64,000 nt of DNA, from the NCBI GenBank assembly GCA_934647945.1, contig CAKUFK010000004.1, positions 1 through 64,000 on the forward strand, given 5' to 3'. Position numbers and translations under genes: made by a program. The notes under the pieces were generated by a model. It ran no database searches. It saw nothing but the letters and a program-made list of their open reading frames with translations, and had not been told where the DNA came from. Source of the DNA: an uncultured Eubacteriales bacterium. Lineage in GTDB: Bacteria > Bacillota > Clostridia > Oscillospirales > Acutalibacteraceae. This document shows, one piece after another, positions 42,739-51,628 of this stretch (the first letter of the stretch is position 1; the number at the start of each line of letters is the position of its first letter).

Positions 42739-42762
42739 AGAGGGTAAAGGAGGCGGGGCCCT

Positions 42763-43197
42763 ATGGCGGTCAAAACGCGCAGCACGCGGCAGAAACGGCT
42801 GATCCTGTCCATTCTGGAACAGTCCGCCGGACCGCTCACTCCTGCGGAAATCTACCGGATGGCGCGTAAGGAGCAGCCCAACCTGGCGATATCGACGGTC
42901 TACCGGAACCTGGAGATGATGCAGGAACGGGGCGAGGTCGTCCGCGGGCAACTGGAAAACGGCGAAAGCTTTTACAGCCCCTCGGGGGAACATCCCCACC
43001 GGCATTATATGATCTGCCGGGACTGCAACCGGATGCAGGATCTGCCGGAGTGCCCGCTCGCCCGTTTGGAACAGGAAATTGCCGACACGGCCGGCTTCGT
43101 GGTGACGGATCATGTGGTGCAGATCTATGGCTACTGCCGGGACTGCGCGGAAAAGCATGCCTCTCCCCTCCCGCCGTCGCCGGAGAAATCAACATAA
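42763..43197 (+). CDS. Fur-family metal- or peroxide-responsive repressor
   Basis: 144 residues. Winged helix (RQKRLILSILEQS ... STVYRNLEMMQERGEV, about 8-60), then the dimerisation domain with HPHRHYMICRDCNRM (84-98) and a second CxxC (CRDC near 124-127), the structural zinc site of PerR/Fur/Zur proteins. Which metal or signal it senses is not decidable from sequence. Own near-consensus promoter; guaA starts 12 nt downstream, so the two are co-transcribed. Confidence 0.88.
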   Translation: MAVKTRSTRQKRLILSILEQSAGPLTPAEIYRMARKEQPNLAISTVYRNLEMMQERGEVVRGQLENGESFYSPSGEHPHRHYMICRDCNRMQDLPECPLARLEQEIADTAGFVVTDHVVQIYGYCRDCAEKHASPLPPSPEKST

Positions 43198-43209
43198 AGG
43201 AGAACCAGC

Positions 43210-44517
43210 ATGAAACAGGACAGAATCGTCATTTTGGATTTGGGAAGCCGGGACAGCACCGCGACAGCGCGGGCGATCCGTGCGCTCGGTGTTTACAGTG
43301 AAATCTATCCCCACGACCTGACGCTGGCCCAGCTGCGCGCGCTCGACAACGTGCGGGGCGTAATCCTCAACGGCGGCCCCAACCGGGGTGGAACCGGGGA
43401 GACCGTGAACGTCGGGGCCGAGCTGCTGACCTGCGGCCTGCCGGTTCTGGCCGTGGATTGCCCCCAGGTTACCGGTGTCCCGAGCCTGGACACCTGGCCG
43501 GAGGACGCCGGAGCGATGCAGGAGACACTGCGCGCGTTCGTGTTCGATGTGTGCGGAGCCGAGGCCAACTGGAATATGGCCGATTTCATTGAGGATCAGG
43601 TCGAGCAGGTGCGGGCGCAGGTCGGGGATAAGAAGGTGCTGCTGGCCCTGTCGGGCGGGGTGGATTCCTCGGTTGTGGCCGCGCTCCTTCTTCGTGCCAT
43701 CGGGGACCGGCTCACCTGCGTGCATGTCAATCACGGCCTGCTGCGCAAAGGGGAGCCCGAACAGGTGGTGGAGGTTTTCCGCAGCCGGATGAAGGCCAAC
43801 CTCGTCTATGTGGACGCATCGGAGCGTTTCCTCAGCAAGCTCGCGGGAGTGGCCGATCCGGAACAGAAACGCAAGATCATCGGAGCGGAGTTCATCCGCG
43901 TATTTGAGGAGGAAGCCCGGAAGCTGGAGGGGATCGAGTTCCTCGCCCAGGGAACCATTTATCCCGACATCGTGGAAAGCGGCACGAAAACCAACAAAAC
44001 GGTCAAGTCCCATCACAACGTCGGTGGGCTGCCGGACGACCTGCAGTTCCAGCTCGTGGAGCCGCTGCGGCAGCTCTTCAAGGATGAGGTACGGGCCTGC
44101 GGCCTGGCTCTCGGCCTGCCCGAGAGCATGGTGTACCGCCAGCCCTTCCCGGGTCCCGGCCTCGGTGTGCGCTGCCTGGGTGCCATCACGAGGGACCGTC
44201 TCGAGGCGGTGCGGGAATCCGACGCTATTCTCCGGGACGAGTTCCAGAGGGCGGGCCTGAACAAGACCGTTTGGCAATATTTCACCATTGTGCCGGAATT
44301 CCGGTCTGTCGGGGTACGGGGCGGCGAACGCAGCTTTGAATACCCGGTGATTCTCCGGGCGGTCAATACCGTCGATGCCATGACCGCCGAGGTGGAGGAA
44401 CTCGCCTGGCCGGTGCTCCATCGGGTGACCGACCGTATCCTCCGCGAGGTTCCCGGCGTCAATCGGGTGTGCTACGACCTCTCGCCAAAACCCGTCGCCA
44501 CAATCGAGTGGGAATAA
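43210..44517 (+). CDS. guaA: GMP synthase with a truncated, inactive glutaminase domain
   Basis: 435 residues, about 75 fewer than normal GuaA. The synthetase half is intact: PP-loop SGGVDSS (148-154), GLLRKGE, TIYPDIVESG, HHNVGGLP, and the full dimerisation domain ending KPVATIEWE. The N-terminal class I amidotransferase domain starts normally (RIVILDLGSRDS, VILNGGPN) but where the nucleophile GICYG should be it reads AVDCPQVTG (81-89), and the rest, including the His and Glu of the triad (HPE), is missing; residue about 105 rejoins the family at AFVFDVCGAEANW. So it should aminate XMP using free ammonia or a separate glutaminase. AAAGGAG precedes ATG. No frameshift is visible: the frame is uninterrupted. 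Confidence 0.9.
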   Translation: MKQDRIVILDLGSRDSTATARAIRALGVYSEIYPHDLTLAQLRALDNVRGVILNGGPNRGGTGETVNVGAELLTCGLPVLAVDCPQVTGVPSLDTWPEDAGAMQETLRAFVFDVCGAEANWNMADFIEDQVEQVRAQVGDKKVLLALSGGVDSSVVAALLLRAIGDRLTCVHVNHGLLRKGEPEQVVEVFRSRMKANLVYVDASERFLSKLAGVADPEQKRKIIGAEFIRVFEEEARKLEGIEFLAQGTIYPDIVESGTKTNKTVKSHHNVGGLPDDLQFQLVEPLRQLFKDEVRACGLALGLPESMVYRQPFPGPGLGVRCLGAITRDRLEAVRESDAILRDEFQRAGLNKTVWQYFTIVPEFRSVGVRGGERSFEYPVILRAVNTVDAMTAEVEELAWPVLHRVTDRILREVPGVNRVCYDLSPKPVATIEWE

Positions 44518-44530
44518 ATCAAAAAAACCA

Positions 44531-44555
44531 AAAAGCCAGTAATATCAAGGCTTTT
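44531..44555 (+). terminator. Weak hairpin after guaA
   Basis: 7-bp stem (44531-44537 with 44549-44555) with T-run in the 3-prime arm. It sits near the left edge of the AT-rich island. Confidence 0.45.
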
Positions 44556-44630
44556 CGGACTTCGCCCCCGTGTTTTGATAGGATTCTACTGAAGTGTAGT
44601 TATTCTGCGTTGCAAGTGGTTTGTGGGTAA

Positions 44631-44807
44631 GAAATAATCGATCAATTTTTACGGCATTCAAATGATCCCAAAACCATATTTACGGATATTAGCAATCTTA
44701 TAAAAACATCTCAGGCTTATCGGATTTCCTATACAAACAGCGAAAGTGCATTTCAGTTAATCAAATCCATTATAAAATACGGGGGTTATTGTGAAATACA
44801 TAATTAG
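44631..44807 (+). pseudogene. Headless gene fragment upstream of the ABC exporter
   Basis: An open frame of 58 codons directly follows a stop (44628-44630) and has no usable start codon, yet its product reads like real protein (FLRHSNDPKTIF, NLIKTSQAYRISYTN, FQLIKSIIKYGG). It runs 17 nt into the ABC gene, the usual spacing of coupled genes. Probably the C-terminal stub of a former operon partner. Family not recognised. Confidence 0.45.
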
Positions 44808-46572
44808 AATAGCCAAAAATATATTCTGGCTTTATAAGCCTTATATAAAGTATGGAAAAATATTTGTAATTCTCTCCTTATTATTTTGGCTTATAATCAT
44901 ACCCATCGCTCAACTGGTGGGGGTATTTTTGCCGAGTACCGTAATCAGTTTCCTGGAAACTGAAAGGCCATTTCGTGATGTAGTTCTTTATGTTATTCTC
45001 ATGCAGCTCATCCTAATGTTTCAGCCAATGTATGAAAACGTTTTTAATATATTCTGTAAAAACAAAATGCTTGCTTTAATTGACGCTCGACTTAAGGCGG
45101 ACGCTTATAAGCAAGCGATAAAAACCGATTATAAATATATAGACGATCCGGAATATTATGACAATTACACATGGGCCGTCAGCCAGTATTCGGCTCAAGC
45201 AGAGCAAGCGCAAAATTTGGTAAATCGCATGTCTTCCTCTGTAATAACGATTGTTTCTATGCTCTCTATTATTGCTATACTCAGTCCACTGGCAGTAATC
45301 GTGACGATTATCGGCACAATCATTGAAAATATACTCCATATGATTACGAATTATTTTGACGTTAAAAAAGATGAGGAAATTGTACCCTATGATAGAAAGC
45401 TGGGTTATCATCACCGTGTTTTCTATACAAGCAATTATGCTGCAGATCTGAAAAGTACAAGACTAAAGAAATATTTATTAGAGGATTATGATGAAGCGAG
45501 CACGCAAAAAATAAACATTATCAAAAAATATGCTGGTAAAATGATCCCCTCTGCATTATCGGCCAACTTAACTTTCTATATTGCTCGTACCTTTGTTATA
45601 TTAAATATTGCATATGGCATTTTTACCGGAGATATCCCAACGGTAGGTTCTTATATGACAATGATGCTTGCTGTTGAATCTTTAAAAAATGCATTGAATG
45701 AAATGTTTTACTATGTAAAAGATGCAAATCGTCTCGGAATGTATGCAAAACGAATTCGTGCTTTTTTTGATGTAAAATCGGATATAGAAACAGATGTTGA
45801 TAATAAGCTCCCATTACCTTCTGGTGCTTATGCTGTGACTTTTCAAAATGTTTGTTTCTCATATGCCAATGCTCTTTTTGCTATAGAAGATTTTAATCTT
45901 GAAATAAAACCAGGAGAAAAAATTGCGGTTGTTGGTGAAAATGGAGCCGGAAAATCCACCTTAGTTAAACTTCTTTTGAGATTTTATGATACCATAAGTG
46001 GCCATATACTGATAAACGGAACAGACATAAAAGATTTTAATATAACGGAATTGCGTGGAAAAATAGGCGTCGCATTTCAAGATATGAACATCTACGCCAT
46101 ATCGTTAGCTAAAAACATTATGTTATACAACGAAGCAACTGATGATCAACTACAAAAAATCATTAATAAAATTGGATTAGATAATGTTTTAACAAGAAAT
46201 GATGCTAATTTAACCACCGAATTAACAAAAGAATTTGATGAAAAGGGAATTATGTTATCTGGCGGTGAAATTCAAAAAATTGGTATATCCAGACTGTTTA
46301 CAGGTGAATTTGGTCTATTGCTTTTGGATGAACCGTCATCGGCGCTTGATCCTCTCGCAGAGTATGAAATGACAAAGCTAATCCTTGACAGTAGCAATCT
46401 TTCTACTACGATTATTGTTGCACATCGTCTATCAACTATAAGGGGAGCAGACAGAATAGTGTTGGTTGACAACGGAGCAATAAAAGAAATGGGGACACAT
46501 GATGAACTTATGGAATTAAAAGGAAAGTACTACGAGATGTTCACAAAACAAGCTGAAAATTATATTAATTAA
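44791..46572 (+). CDS. ABC exporter, membrane domain fused to ATPase
   Basis: 593 residues. N-terminal membrane domain with about six segments (1-300), C-terminal ATPase with Walker A GENGAGKST, Q-loop FQDMN, signature LSGGEIQK, Walker B LLLLDEPSSALD and H-loop AHRLST. Half-transporter of the lipid/peptide/bacteriocin exporter type; it would work as a dimer. Start GTG 44791 with GGGGG upstream. Base composition is strikingly AT-rich compared with everything around it (about 44560-46810), so recent transfer is likely. No peptidase domain at the N-terminus and no precursor peptide seen nearby. Confidence 0.9.
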   Translation: MKYIIRIAKNIFWLYKPYIKYGKIFVILSLLFWLIIIPIAQLVGVFLPSTVISFLETERPFRDVVLYVILMQLILMFQPMYENVFNIFCKNKMLALIDARLKADAYKQAIKTDYKYIDDPEYYDNYTWAVSQYSAQAEQAQNLVNRMSSSVITIVSMLSIIAILSPLAVIVTIIGTIIENILHMITNYFDVKKDEEIVPYDRKLGYHHRVFYTSNYAADLKSTRLKKYLLEDYDEASTQKINIIKKYAGKMIPSALSANLTFYIARTFVILNIAYGIFTGDIPTVGSYMTMMLAVESLKNALNEMFYYVKDANRLGMYAKRIRAFFDVKSDIETDVDNKLPLPSGAYAVTFQNVCFSYANALFAIEDFNLEIKPGEKIAVVGENGAGKSTLVKLLLRFYDTISGHILINGTDIKDFNITELRGKIGVAFQDMNIYAISLAKNIMLYNEATDDQLQKIINKIGLDNVLTRNDANLTTELTKEFDEKGIMLSGGEIQKIGISRLFTGEFGLLLLDEPSSALDPLAEYEMTKLILDSSNLSTTIIVAHRLSTIRGADRIVLVDNGAIKEMGTHDELMELKGKYYEMFTKQAENYIN

Positions 46573-47250
46573 TTTCTAAATATCTTTATGAAAGGTAACC
46601 TGTTTCGAAGCACATCAAACAGTTAAATGACAAGAAAAATACCGGAGTCGAGAGTATATGCATATTCAGAGAAAATCTGATACTATGAGATTTGGGGTAC
46701 ACGAAGCGGTCAAAGCCGGTTGAAATAGGCCCAAACAGGTGAGATTTAGGACATAAAAGACACGAAATAATGTTAAAAAGACCTATGAGACATTTCTAAA
46801 AATAGAGAGGGAATGAGGAAACACAGCGTGTTTCCTCTGGAAGAAGCGCTGTCGGGGCGAGGCCCCTCCCGCCGCTCTGGCGGCAGCAAGCCCGAACAAG
46901 AAAACTGTCGGGTTTATGGGTGACGTAAAGCCTTCCGTTTCGCGCAAATGGGGCTCGCGGTTTCCTGGATTCTGCCCGGCAACATTCCGGCTAGTTTTAG
47001 AAGGGCGAACGGACGCGTCCGTTCGCCCTTCTCATTCCCTTTTGCGGGGAGACATCGATATTCCTCATAAACGGTGCGGATACGATGGCCGGGGCGACGA
47101 AAGCGGGCTTACTTTGCGTGAAAGAGGACAGACTCTTGGTAAAGAACGGTCCGCAGGCTCCTTTGAGCATATAAAGAATCTTCTATGATACCGGATTTTT
47201 GGCCGTCCGGCTGAGAGACGTCCGGCGGCGTTGGAAAAAGGAGGGATCCT
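46573..47250. other. Right flank of the AT-rich island, no gene seen
   Basis: The first 240 nt are AT-rich and look like decayed coding or leader DNA. From about 46810 the composition returns to high GC: hairpin GAGGAAACAC AGC GTGTTTCCTC at about 46818-46840, an inverted repeat with GCCGCC/GGCGGC near 46870-46885, and a perfect 34-nt palindrome at 46999-47032. No transposase or recognisable end repeats. Confidence 0.4.
46999..47032. repeat. Perfect 34-nt palindrome
   Basis: Two 17-nt arms with no loop (46999-47015 and 47016-47032), centred on an ACGCGT site. Could be a bidirectional terminator or a recombination/binding site; no coding gene ends close by. Confidence 0.6.
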
Positions 47251-48306
47251 ATGCTATTCCGGCAGATAACTGTGTGTCTCGACATGCGCGGCTGTCCTAA
47301 CCGCTGCCGCCATTGCTGGCTCGGTGTCACACCGAATGGACATCTGGAGGAACCGGACCTTCGGTTTGTCGCGCAGGCCTTCCGGCCGTTCACCCGCGAT
47401 CTGGAGGTCATGGATTGGTATCGGGAACCGGATTATGGGGACGATTATCAGAAAATGTGGGAACTGACAGGGGCGTTGTCCGACCGGAAGACACCGCATT
47501 TTGAAAACCTCAGTATCTGGAGGGCGGTGCGGGACTCCAACTATATTCCCTGGCTCCGCTCCCTGGGGGTCCGGGCTGCCCAGTTGACACTGTTTGGCGG
47601 AGAAGAGACGACGGACCTGTTTTTCGGGCGGAAAGGGGTGTACCGTGAAATCCTGGAGACCATCGACCGCCTTCTTGAAAACGGGATCGCGCCGCGGATC
47701 CAGACGTTCATCTATAAACAGAACATCGGGGAGCTGCCCCATATCGAAAAGCTCATAGACGAGCTGGATCTGGAAAACCGCTGTTCCGCCTGCGGGCGGG
47801 AGTTCGCGTTTTTTCTGCATCAGGGCTCCTGCGATGGCGAGAACGAACAATTCTACGACGATTGGATCACGCCGGAGGACATCCGCGCGATCCCGCCGGC
47901 GCTCGCTCGGCGGACGCTGCGGCATTATGGAAAGGCCTCGCTCGAAGAGGTGCTGGGTAAACCGGAAGGAGAGCTGGTCGAGGAGCTGCTTCTCGACCAT
48001 ACCACCGAAAATCTGGTCACGGATACCCCCGTTTTTTATGTGGACCGGCATTTCGACGTCTACCCGAATTATGAAACCCCGTCGGAATCGTACAGGCTGG
48101 GAAACCTGAAAACGGACGGGGTCCGGGCCGTCCTGATGAACTACGCGGGCAACCGCACCCTCGCCCAGCATACCCGCCTGACAGTCCCTATCTCGGAAAT
48201 GGCCCGCGCCTGCGGGAATCCCGACAGCCGGCGCCTATTCGGAAAATGGGACTATCAAAACATGCTGCACAACCGGTATTGCCGGGTGCTGTCCGGCCGG
48301 GGATAG
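47251..48306 (+). CDS. Radical SAM protein, unknown substrate
   Basis: 351 residues. The cluster motif CxxxCxxC is Cys15, Cys19 and Cys22 (RGCPNRCRHCWLG) very near the N-terminus; LTLFGGEETTD plays the role of the GGE SAM-binding motif. Later CSACGREF gives one more CxxC but no full SPASM set. The C-terminal part (VFYVDRHFDVYPNY, GNLKTDG) is reminiscent of SPASM-like radical SAM proteins that report peptide maturase families. AAAGGAGG precedes ATG. Stands alone, high GC, unlike the ABC gene before it, and no precursor peptide is visible, so pairing is unproven. Confidence 0.8.
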   Translation: MLFRQITVCLDMRGCPNRCRHCWLGVTPNGHLEEPDLRFVAQAFRPFTRDLEVMDWYREPDYGDDYQKMWELTGALSDRKTPHFENLSIWRAVRDSNYIPWLRSLGVRAAQLTLFGGEETTDLFFGRKGVYREILETIDRLLENGIAPRIQTFIYKQNIGELPHIEKLIDELDLENRCSACGREFAFFLHQGSCDGENEQFYDDWITPEDIRAIPPALARRTLRHYGKASLEEVLGKPEGELVEELLLDHTTENLVTDTPVFYVDRHFDVYPNYETPSESYRLGNLKTDGVRAVLMNYAGNRTLAQHTRLTVPISEMARACGNPDSRRLFGKWDYQNMLHNRYCRVLSGRG

Positions 48307-48623
48307 GGCGCCTCATCAATGGAGGCGGAAAAACCGTCTGATCGGCATCACGATGCTTTTGCTAAGCCGGGACAACATGACGGCGGGCGGCTAAGCACCG
48401 CATGGGCGGCGAGGAGGAGATTTTCCGGTTTTTGCTGGAACCGTAAGGGCGGTCTCGCTCTCTGCCGTGGGAATGGCCGGTGAGGATAAAATAGGCTTGA
48501 CAACAGGGGGTACCGGTGGTACTCTAGCGATTGCCGGGCCGCGGTATGCGGCGGCCGGCGACCAGATGAAACAGGGAGCCTGCCTATCCGGCAGCCCCCC
48601 GCCTGACGGGAGAGACGACAACC
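48307..48623. other. Gap before the second MATE gene
   Basis: About 320 nt, no gene seen; holds the MATE promoter at 48497-48525 and the GGGAGAG ribosome site. Confidence 0.5.
48497..48525 (+). promoter_or_regulatory. Promoter of the second MATE gene
   Basis: TTGACA (48497-48502), 17-bp spacer, TACTCT (48520-48525). Confidence 0.6.
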
Positions 48624-50003
48624 GTGACCAACGACCTGACCAGGGGCAGCCCAGCCAAACAAATCCTGTTTTTCACGATTCCGCTGCTCATCGGCAACCT
48701 GTTCCAGCAATTTTACAGCATGGCGGATACCATGATCGTGGGACGGACGATCGGGGTGGAGGCTCTGGCGGCGGTGGGGGCCACGGGTAGTATTTCCTTT
48801 TTGATTATCGGATTTTCGCAGGGACTGACCTCCGGCTTCGCCGTCATCACCGCACAGCGGTTCGGGGCGGGTGATATGGACGGCGTGCGCAAAAGCGTGA
48901 CGTCTGGCATCCTGTTGGGAGCGGGGATTACCGTGATCCTGACGGCGGTAAGCGTACCGCTGGCACGGCCGGTGCTGGAGCTGATGCAGACCCCGGAGGA
49001 TATCCTTGACGATGCCCACGCCTATATCGCGGTCATCTTTGCGGGCATCGGGGCGTCGGTGATGTTCAACCTGCTGTCCAACATCATCCGGGCTCTCGGG
49101 GACAGCCGCACCCCCCTGTTGTTTCTGGCCGCCGCCTGTGTGCTCAATATCGGTCTGGATTTCGTGCTCATCCTGTGGTGTTCGATGGGGGTGGCCGGCG
49201 CGGCAGTAGCGACAGTTTTTTCGCAGCTGGTGTCCGGCGGGCTCTGTCTCCTCTACATGTTCCGGCGTTTTCCTGTGCTGCGCCTGCAGCGGCGGGACTG
49301 GATCCCGGAGCGGAGAATGCTCCTAAATGAGAGCCGGGTGGGGTTACCCATGGGCTTTCAGATGAGTATTATCGCTATCGGCGCCATGATCCTGCAGATC
49401 GCCCTGAACCGGCTGGGCTCAACAGCGATCGCCGGATTCATCGCGGCGCAGAAAATCGATCAGTTGGCCAACCAGCCGATGATGTCCTTCGGGATCACCA
49501 TGGCCACTTACGCTGCGCAGAATTATGGAGCGGGCAACATGCGGCGTATCCGTGCCGGTGTGCGCCGATGCATCCTGATGTCGGTTGGTTTCAGCATCGT
49601 GTGCGGCGGCGCCCTGATATTGGCCGCAAAGCCCATGGCGGGTCTGTTTGTGGGGGCGGACCAGCCGGAGGTGCTGGATTATGTGCAGACCTACCTGCTT
49701 CTCAACGCATCCTTGTATTTTTTGTTGGCGCTGCTCTTTATTTTCCGCTACACTCTCCAGGGACTCGGCAAAAGCCTGTTCCCCACCATCGCGGGGGTGG
49801 CCGAACTGCTGATGCGGACCCTCGCGGCGCTGGTACTCGCCAATATCTGGGGATACGCAGGGGTGTGCCTGTCCAACCCGATCGCCTGGTTCGGAGCGCT
49901 CATCCCGTTGACGACCGCCTATGTGCTGACCATCCGGCGGCTGCCGGATACGGAAGGCCTGGCGGTCCCCGCGGTTCCGGAAGCGGAGCCGGCGGCCGAT
50001 TAG
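48624..50003 (+). CDS. MATE family efflux transporter, second copy
   Basis: 459 residues from GTG 48624 (GGGAGAG upstream). Twelve predicted membrane segments. N-terminal MATE pattern PLLIGNLFQQFYSMADTMIVGR, FNLLSNIIRALGDSRTP, and in the second half AAQKIDQLANQPMMSFG. Belongs to the NorM/DinF-like group. More typical of the family than the copy at 33720. An AraC regulator lies 650 nt downstream in the same direction, but nothing ties it to this pump. Confidence 0.93.
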   Translation: MTNDLTRGSPAKQILFFTIPLLIGNLFQQFYSMADTMIVGRTIGVEALAAVGATGSISFLIIGFSQGLTSGFAVITAQRFGAGDMDGVRKSVTSGILLGAGITVILTAVSVPLARPVLELMQTPEDILDDAHAYIAVIFAGIGASVMFNLLSNIIRALGDSRTPLLFLAAACVLNIGLDFVLILWCSMGVAGAAVATVFSQLVSGGLCLLYMFRRFPVLRLQRRDWIPERRMLLNESRVGLPMGFQMSIIAIGAMILQIALNRLGSTAIAGFIAAQKIDQLANQPMMSFGITMATYAAQNYGAGNMRRIRAGVRRCILMSVGFSIVCGGALILAAKPMAGLFVGADQPEVLDYVQTYLLLNASLYFLLALLFIFRYTLQGLGKSLFPTIAGVAELLMRTLAALVLANIWGYAGVCLSNPIAWFGALIPLTTAYVLTIRRLPDTEGLAVPAVPEAEPAAD

Positions 50004-50648
50004 GATCCGGCATTGTTATGGGGCTATTCATGGATTGACGACCGTCCAGACATCCGGAGGCCTCGGCCCTCCTCCTGTATGGACGCCGTCTCAAGAGATT
50101 TCGTCATCGCCTCATTTATAGGAAAGAAAATCGGCAACCGCCCTGAAATATTTTTGCAGCGTTCGGTTCCCGAACAATGCTGTTGCGGCTACGAGCTGAA
50201 GCTCGGGCCAAAAGTGGGTGGCTGCGCATACGATAAGGTAGCCAGACCCGGAAGGCCCTCTATGCGGATTACGCGAAGCCCGAGGGCTTTTGCGACGAAG
50301 CGTGGAAGACTGTGTAAACAGTACGCTCTCGCTCACGGCGCGGACGGCCGTGTTGTGCTTCAGAGGCTGGATCCGGGCGCCGGAGATATATGCTGCTACA
50401 ACGATGGCCTCGGCCGGAAATACTGTAATCGAAAAACCCGCCTACTTTTTGAAAGCTAGGCGGGTTTGGCGGCTTCCCCGGCGGGAAACCTGTTTCTTTC
50501 CCGCCGGATACGATACGGGGCCGTATTTCCGTATCACCGGACGCTTATGCAGACCATGTCGGGATATCCGGATAATACCGCTTCCGCCCCCAAAAAGTCG
50601 GGCATCGCAAAATCCTCTTTGATATACTGTACGCGGAAGGTGAAACGG
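50004..50648. other. About 650 nt without a clear gene
   Basis: Several frames of 70-150 codons are open on both strands with no family, signal or ribosome site. The sequence may include remnants of a lost gene. A terminator-like stem closes it at 50434-50467, and the AraC leader follows. Confidence 0.4.
50434..50467 (+). terminator. Hairpin upstream of the AraC gene
   Basis: 11-bp stem (50434-50444 with 50457-50467), 12-nt loop, ends in TTT. Confidence 0.6.
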
Positions 50649-51524
50649 ATGGATATGCTCAAACAGCTCAACGCCGCCATGGTCTATATCGAGCAGAATT
50701 TGTGCAACGACGTCCATTTTGACGAAGCGGCGAGAATTGCCTGCGTTACCCGAGACAGTTTGATGCGCTTTTTCAGTTATATGACGGGGATGACGTTGCA
50801 CGAATATGTCCGGCGAAGGAGGCTGACACTTGCGGCCTGCGACCTGAAGCAAAGTACGGCAAGGGTCATGGACCTGTCCATAAAATATGGATATGAAAGC
50901 GCGGACGCCTTTTCAAGGGCCTTTGCAAAGCAGCACGGCATCACGCCGACTGCGTTTCGGCGTTTCGGCGGCTCGCTGAAAGTCTATCCGCCCGTTTCCT
51001 TTCACATCATGATCAAAGGAGCCAGGGAAATGGACTTTCGAATGCTGGAGTTACCGGACACCGAGGTTTGCGGCGTTGCAAAACCATTCGACGGACAGGG
51101 GTATCAGACAAGAGAAGAGCTGCGGCACACGATGTGGGCGGACGATGCCGGCGATGTTCCCGGGCAGATTTGCGAGGGGCGTTGGAACCAGCCCGGGAAT
51201 CACGCATATGACGGCATATGGTACGGTATTTGGCAGGACGGCAGCTACATGATTGCACGTGAAAAGGCGGACACAAAAAACGGCGCTCTTGAAAAGCGCA
51301 CGATTCCCGCCGGGACATATGCCGCTTTCAGAACCGGGTGCGGCGGACTGGCGTGGGAGGAATTCCCCAAGCTGTTCGAGCTGATATGGGACTCCTGGCT
51401 TCCGACTTCCGGGTACAGGCAAACGCAGGACATGATGATTGAGGTACTGCATCTTTGGACAGACCACGATAAACGCCGGAAAAACCGGTATTATGAGGTT
51501 TGGCTGCCGGTGACCGAAGCCTAG
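50649..51524 (+). CDS. AraC-family regulator with GyrI-like effector domain
   Basis: 291 residues from ATG 50649 (GGAAGGTG upstream). N-terminal double helix-turn-helix (about 5-105): FDEAARIACVTRDSLMRFFSYMTGMTLHEYV, then YGYESADAFSRAFAKQHGITPTAFRR. C-terminal part (about 125-290) has the effector/integron-associated (GyrI, Cass2) pattern with IPAGTYAAFRT and a final EVWLPV. Regulators with this order (Rob/SoxS-like DNA part first) sense small amphiphiles and control efflux genes. The target is unknown. Confidence 0.9.
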   Translation: MDMLKQLNAAMVYIEQNLCNDVHFDEAARIACVTRDSLMRFFSYMTGMTLHEYVRRRRLTLAACDLKQSTARVMDLSIKYGYESADAFSRAFAKQHGITPTAFRRFGGSLKVYPPVSFHIMIKGAREMDFRMLELPDTEVCGVAKPFDGQGYQTREELRHTMWADDAGDVPGQICEGRWNQPGNHAYDGIWYGIWQDGSYMIAREKADTKNGALEKRTIPAGTYAAFRTGCGGLAWEEFPKLFELIWDSWLPTSGYRQTQDMMIEVLHLWTDHDKRRKNRYYEVWLPVTEA

Positions 51525-51535
51525 CCGCATATGGG

Positions 51536-51571
51536 AAAAGGCAGCCTAGTCGGCCGACTAGGCTGCCTTTT
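51536..51571. terminator. Perfect 36-nt palindromic bidirectional terminator
   Basis: Arms 51536-51553 and 51554-51571, flanked by A and T runs; lies between the convergent AraC and DegV genes. Confidence 0.88.
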
Positions 51572-51628
51572 ACTTCAGAGTATTCTACCCGTTCCTTACA
51601 CGAAGGGCTTCCGGTGGAGAGTCCCCTA

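Noticed and set aside
44560..46810. Insertion sequence or integrative element carrying the ABC gene
   Set aside because: No transposase, integrase, terminal inverted repeats or target duplication could be seen at the composition borders.
44560..48306. One RiPP cluster made of the ABC exporter and the radical SAM protein
   Set aside because: The two genes differ sharply in base composition, are 680 nt apart, and no precursor-like small frame was found between them.
50013..50459. A 148-codon plus-strand frame after the second MATE gene
   Set aside because: No ribosome site, no family, odd Cys/Arg-rich composition, and it runs into a terminator.
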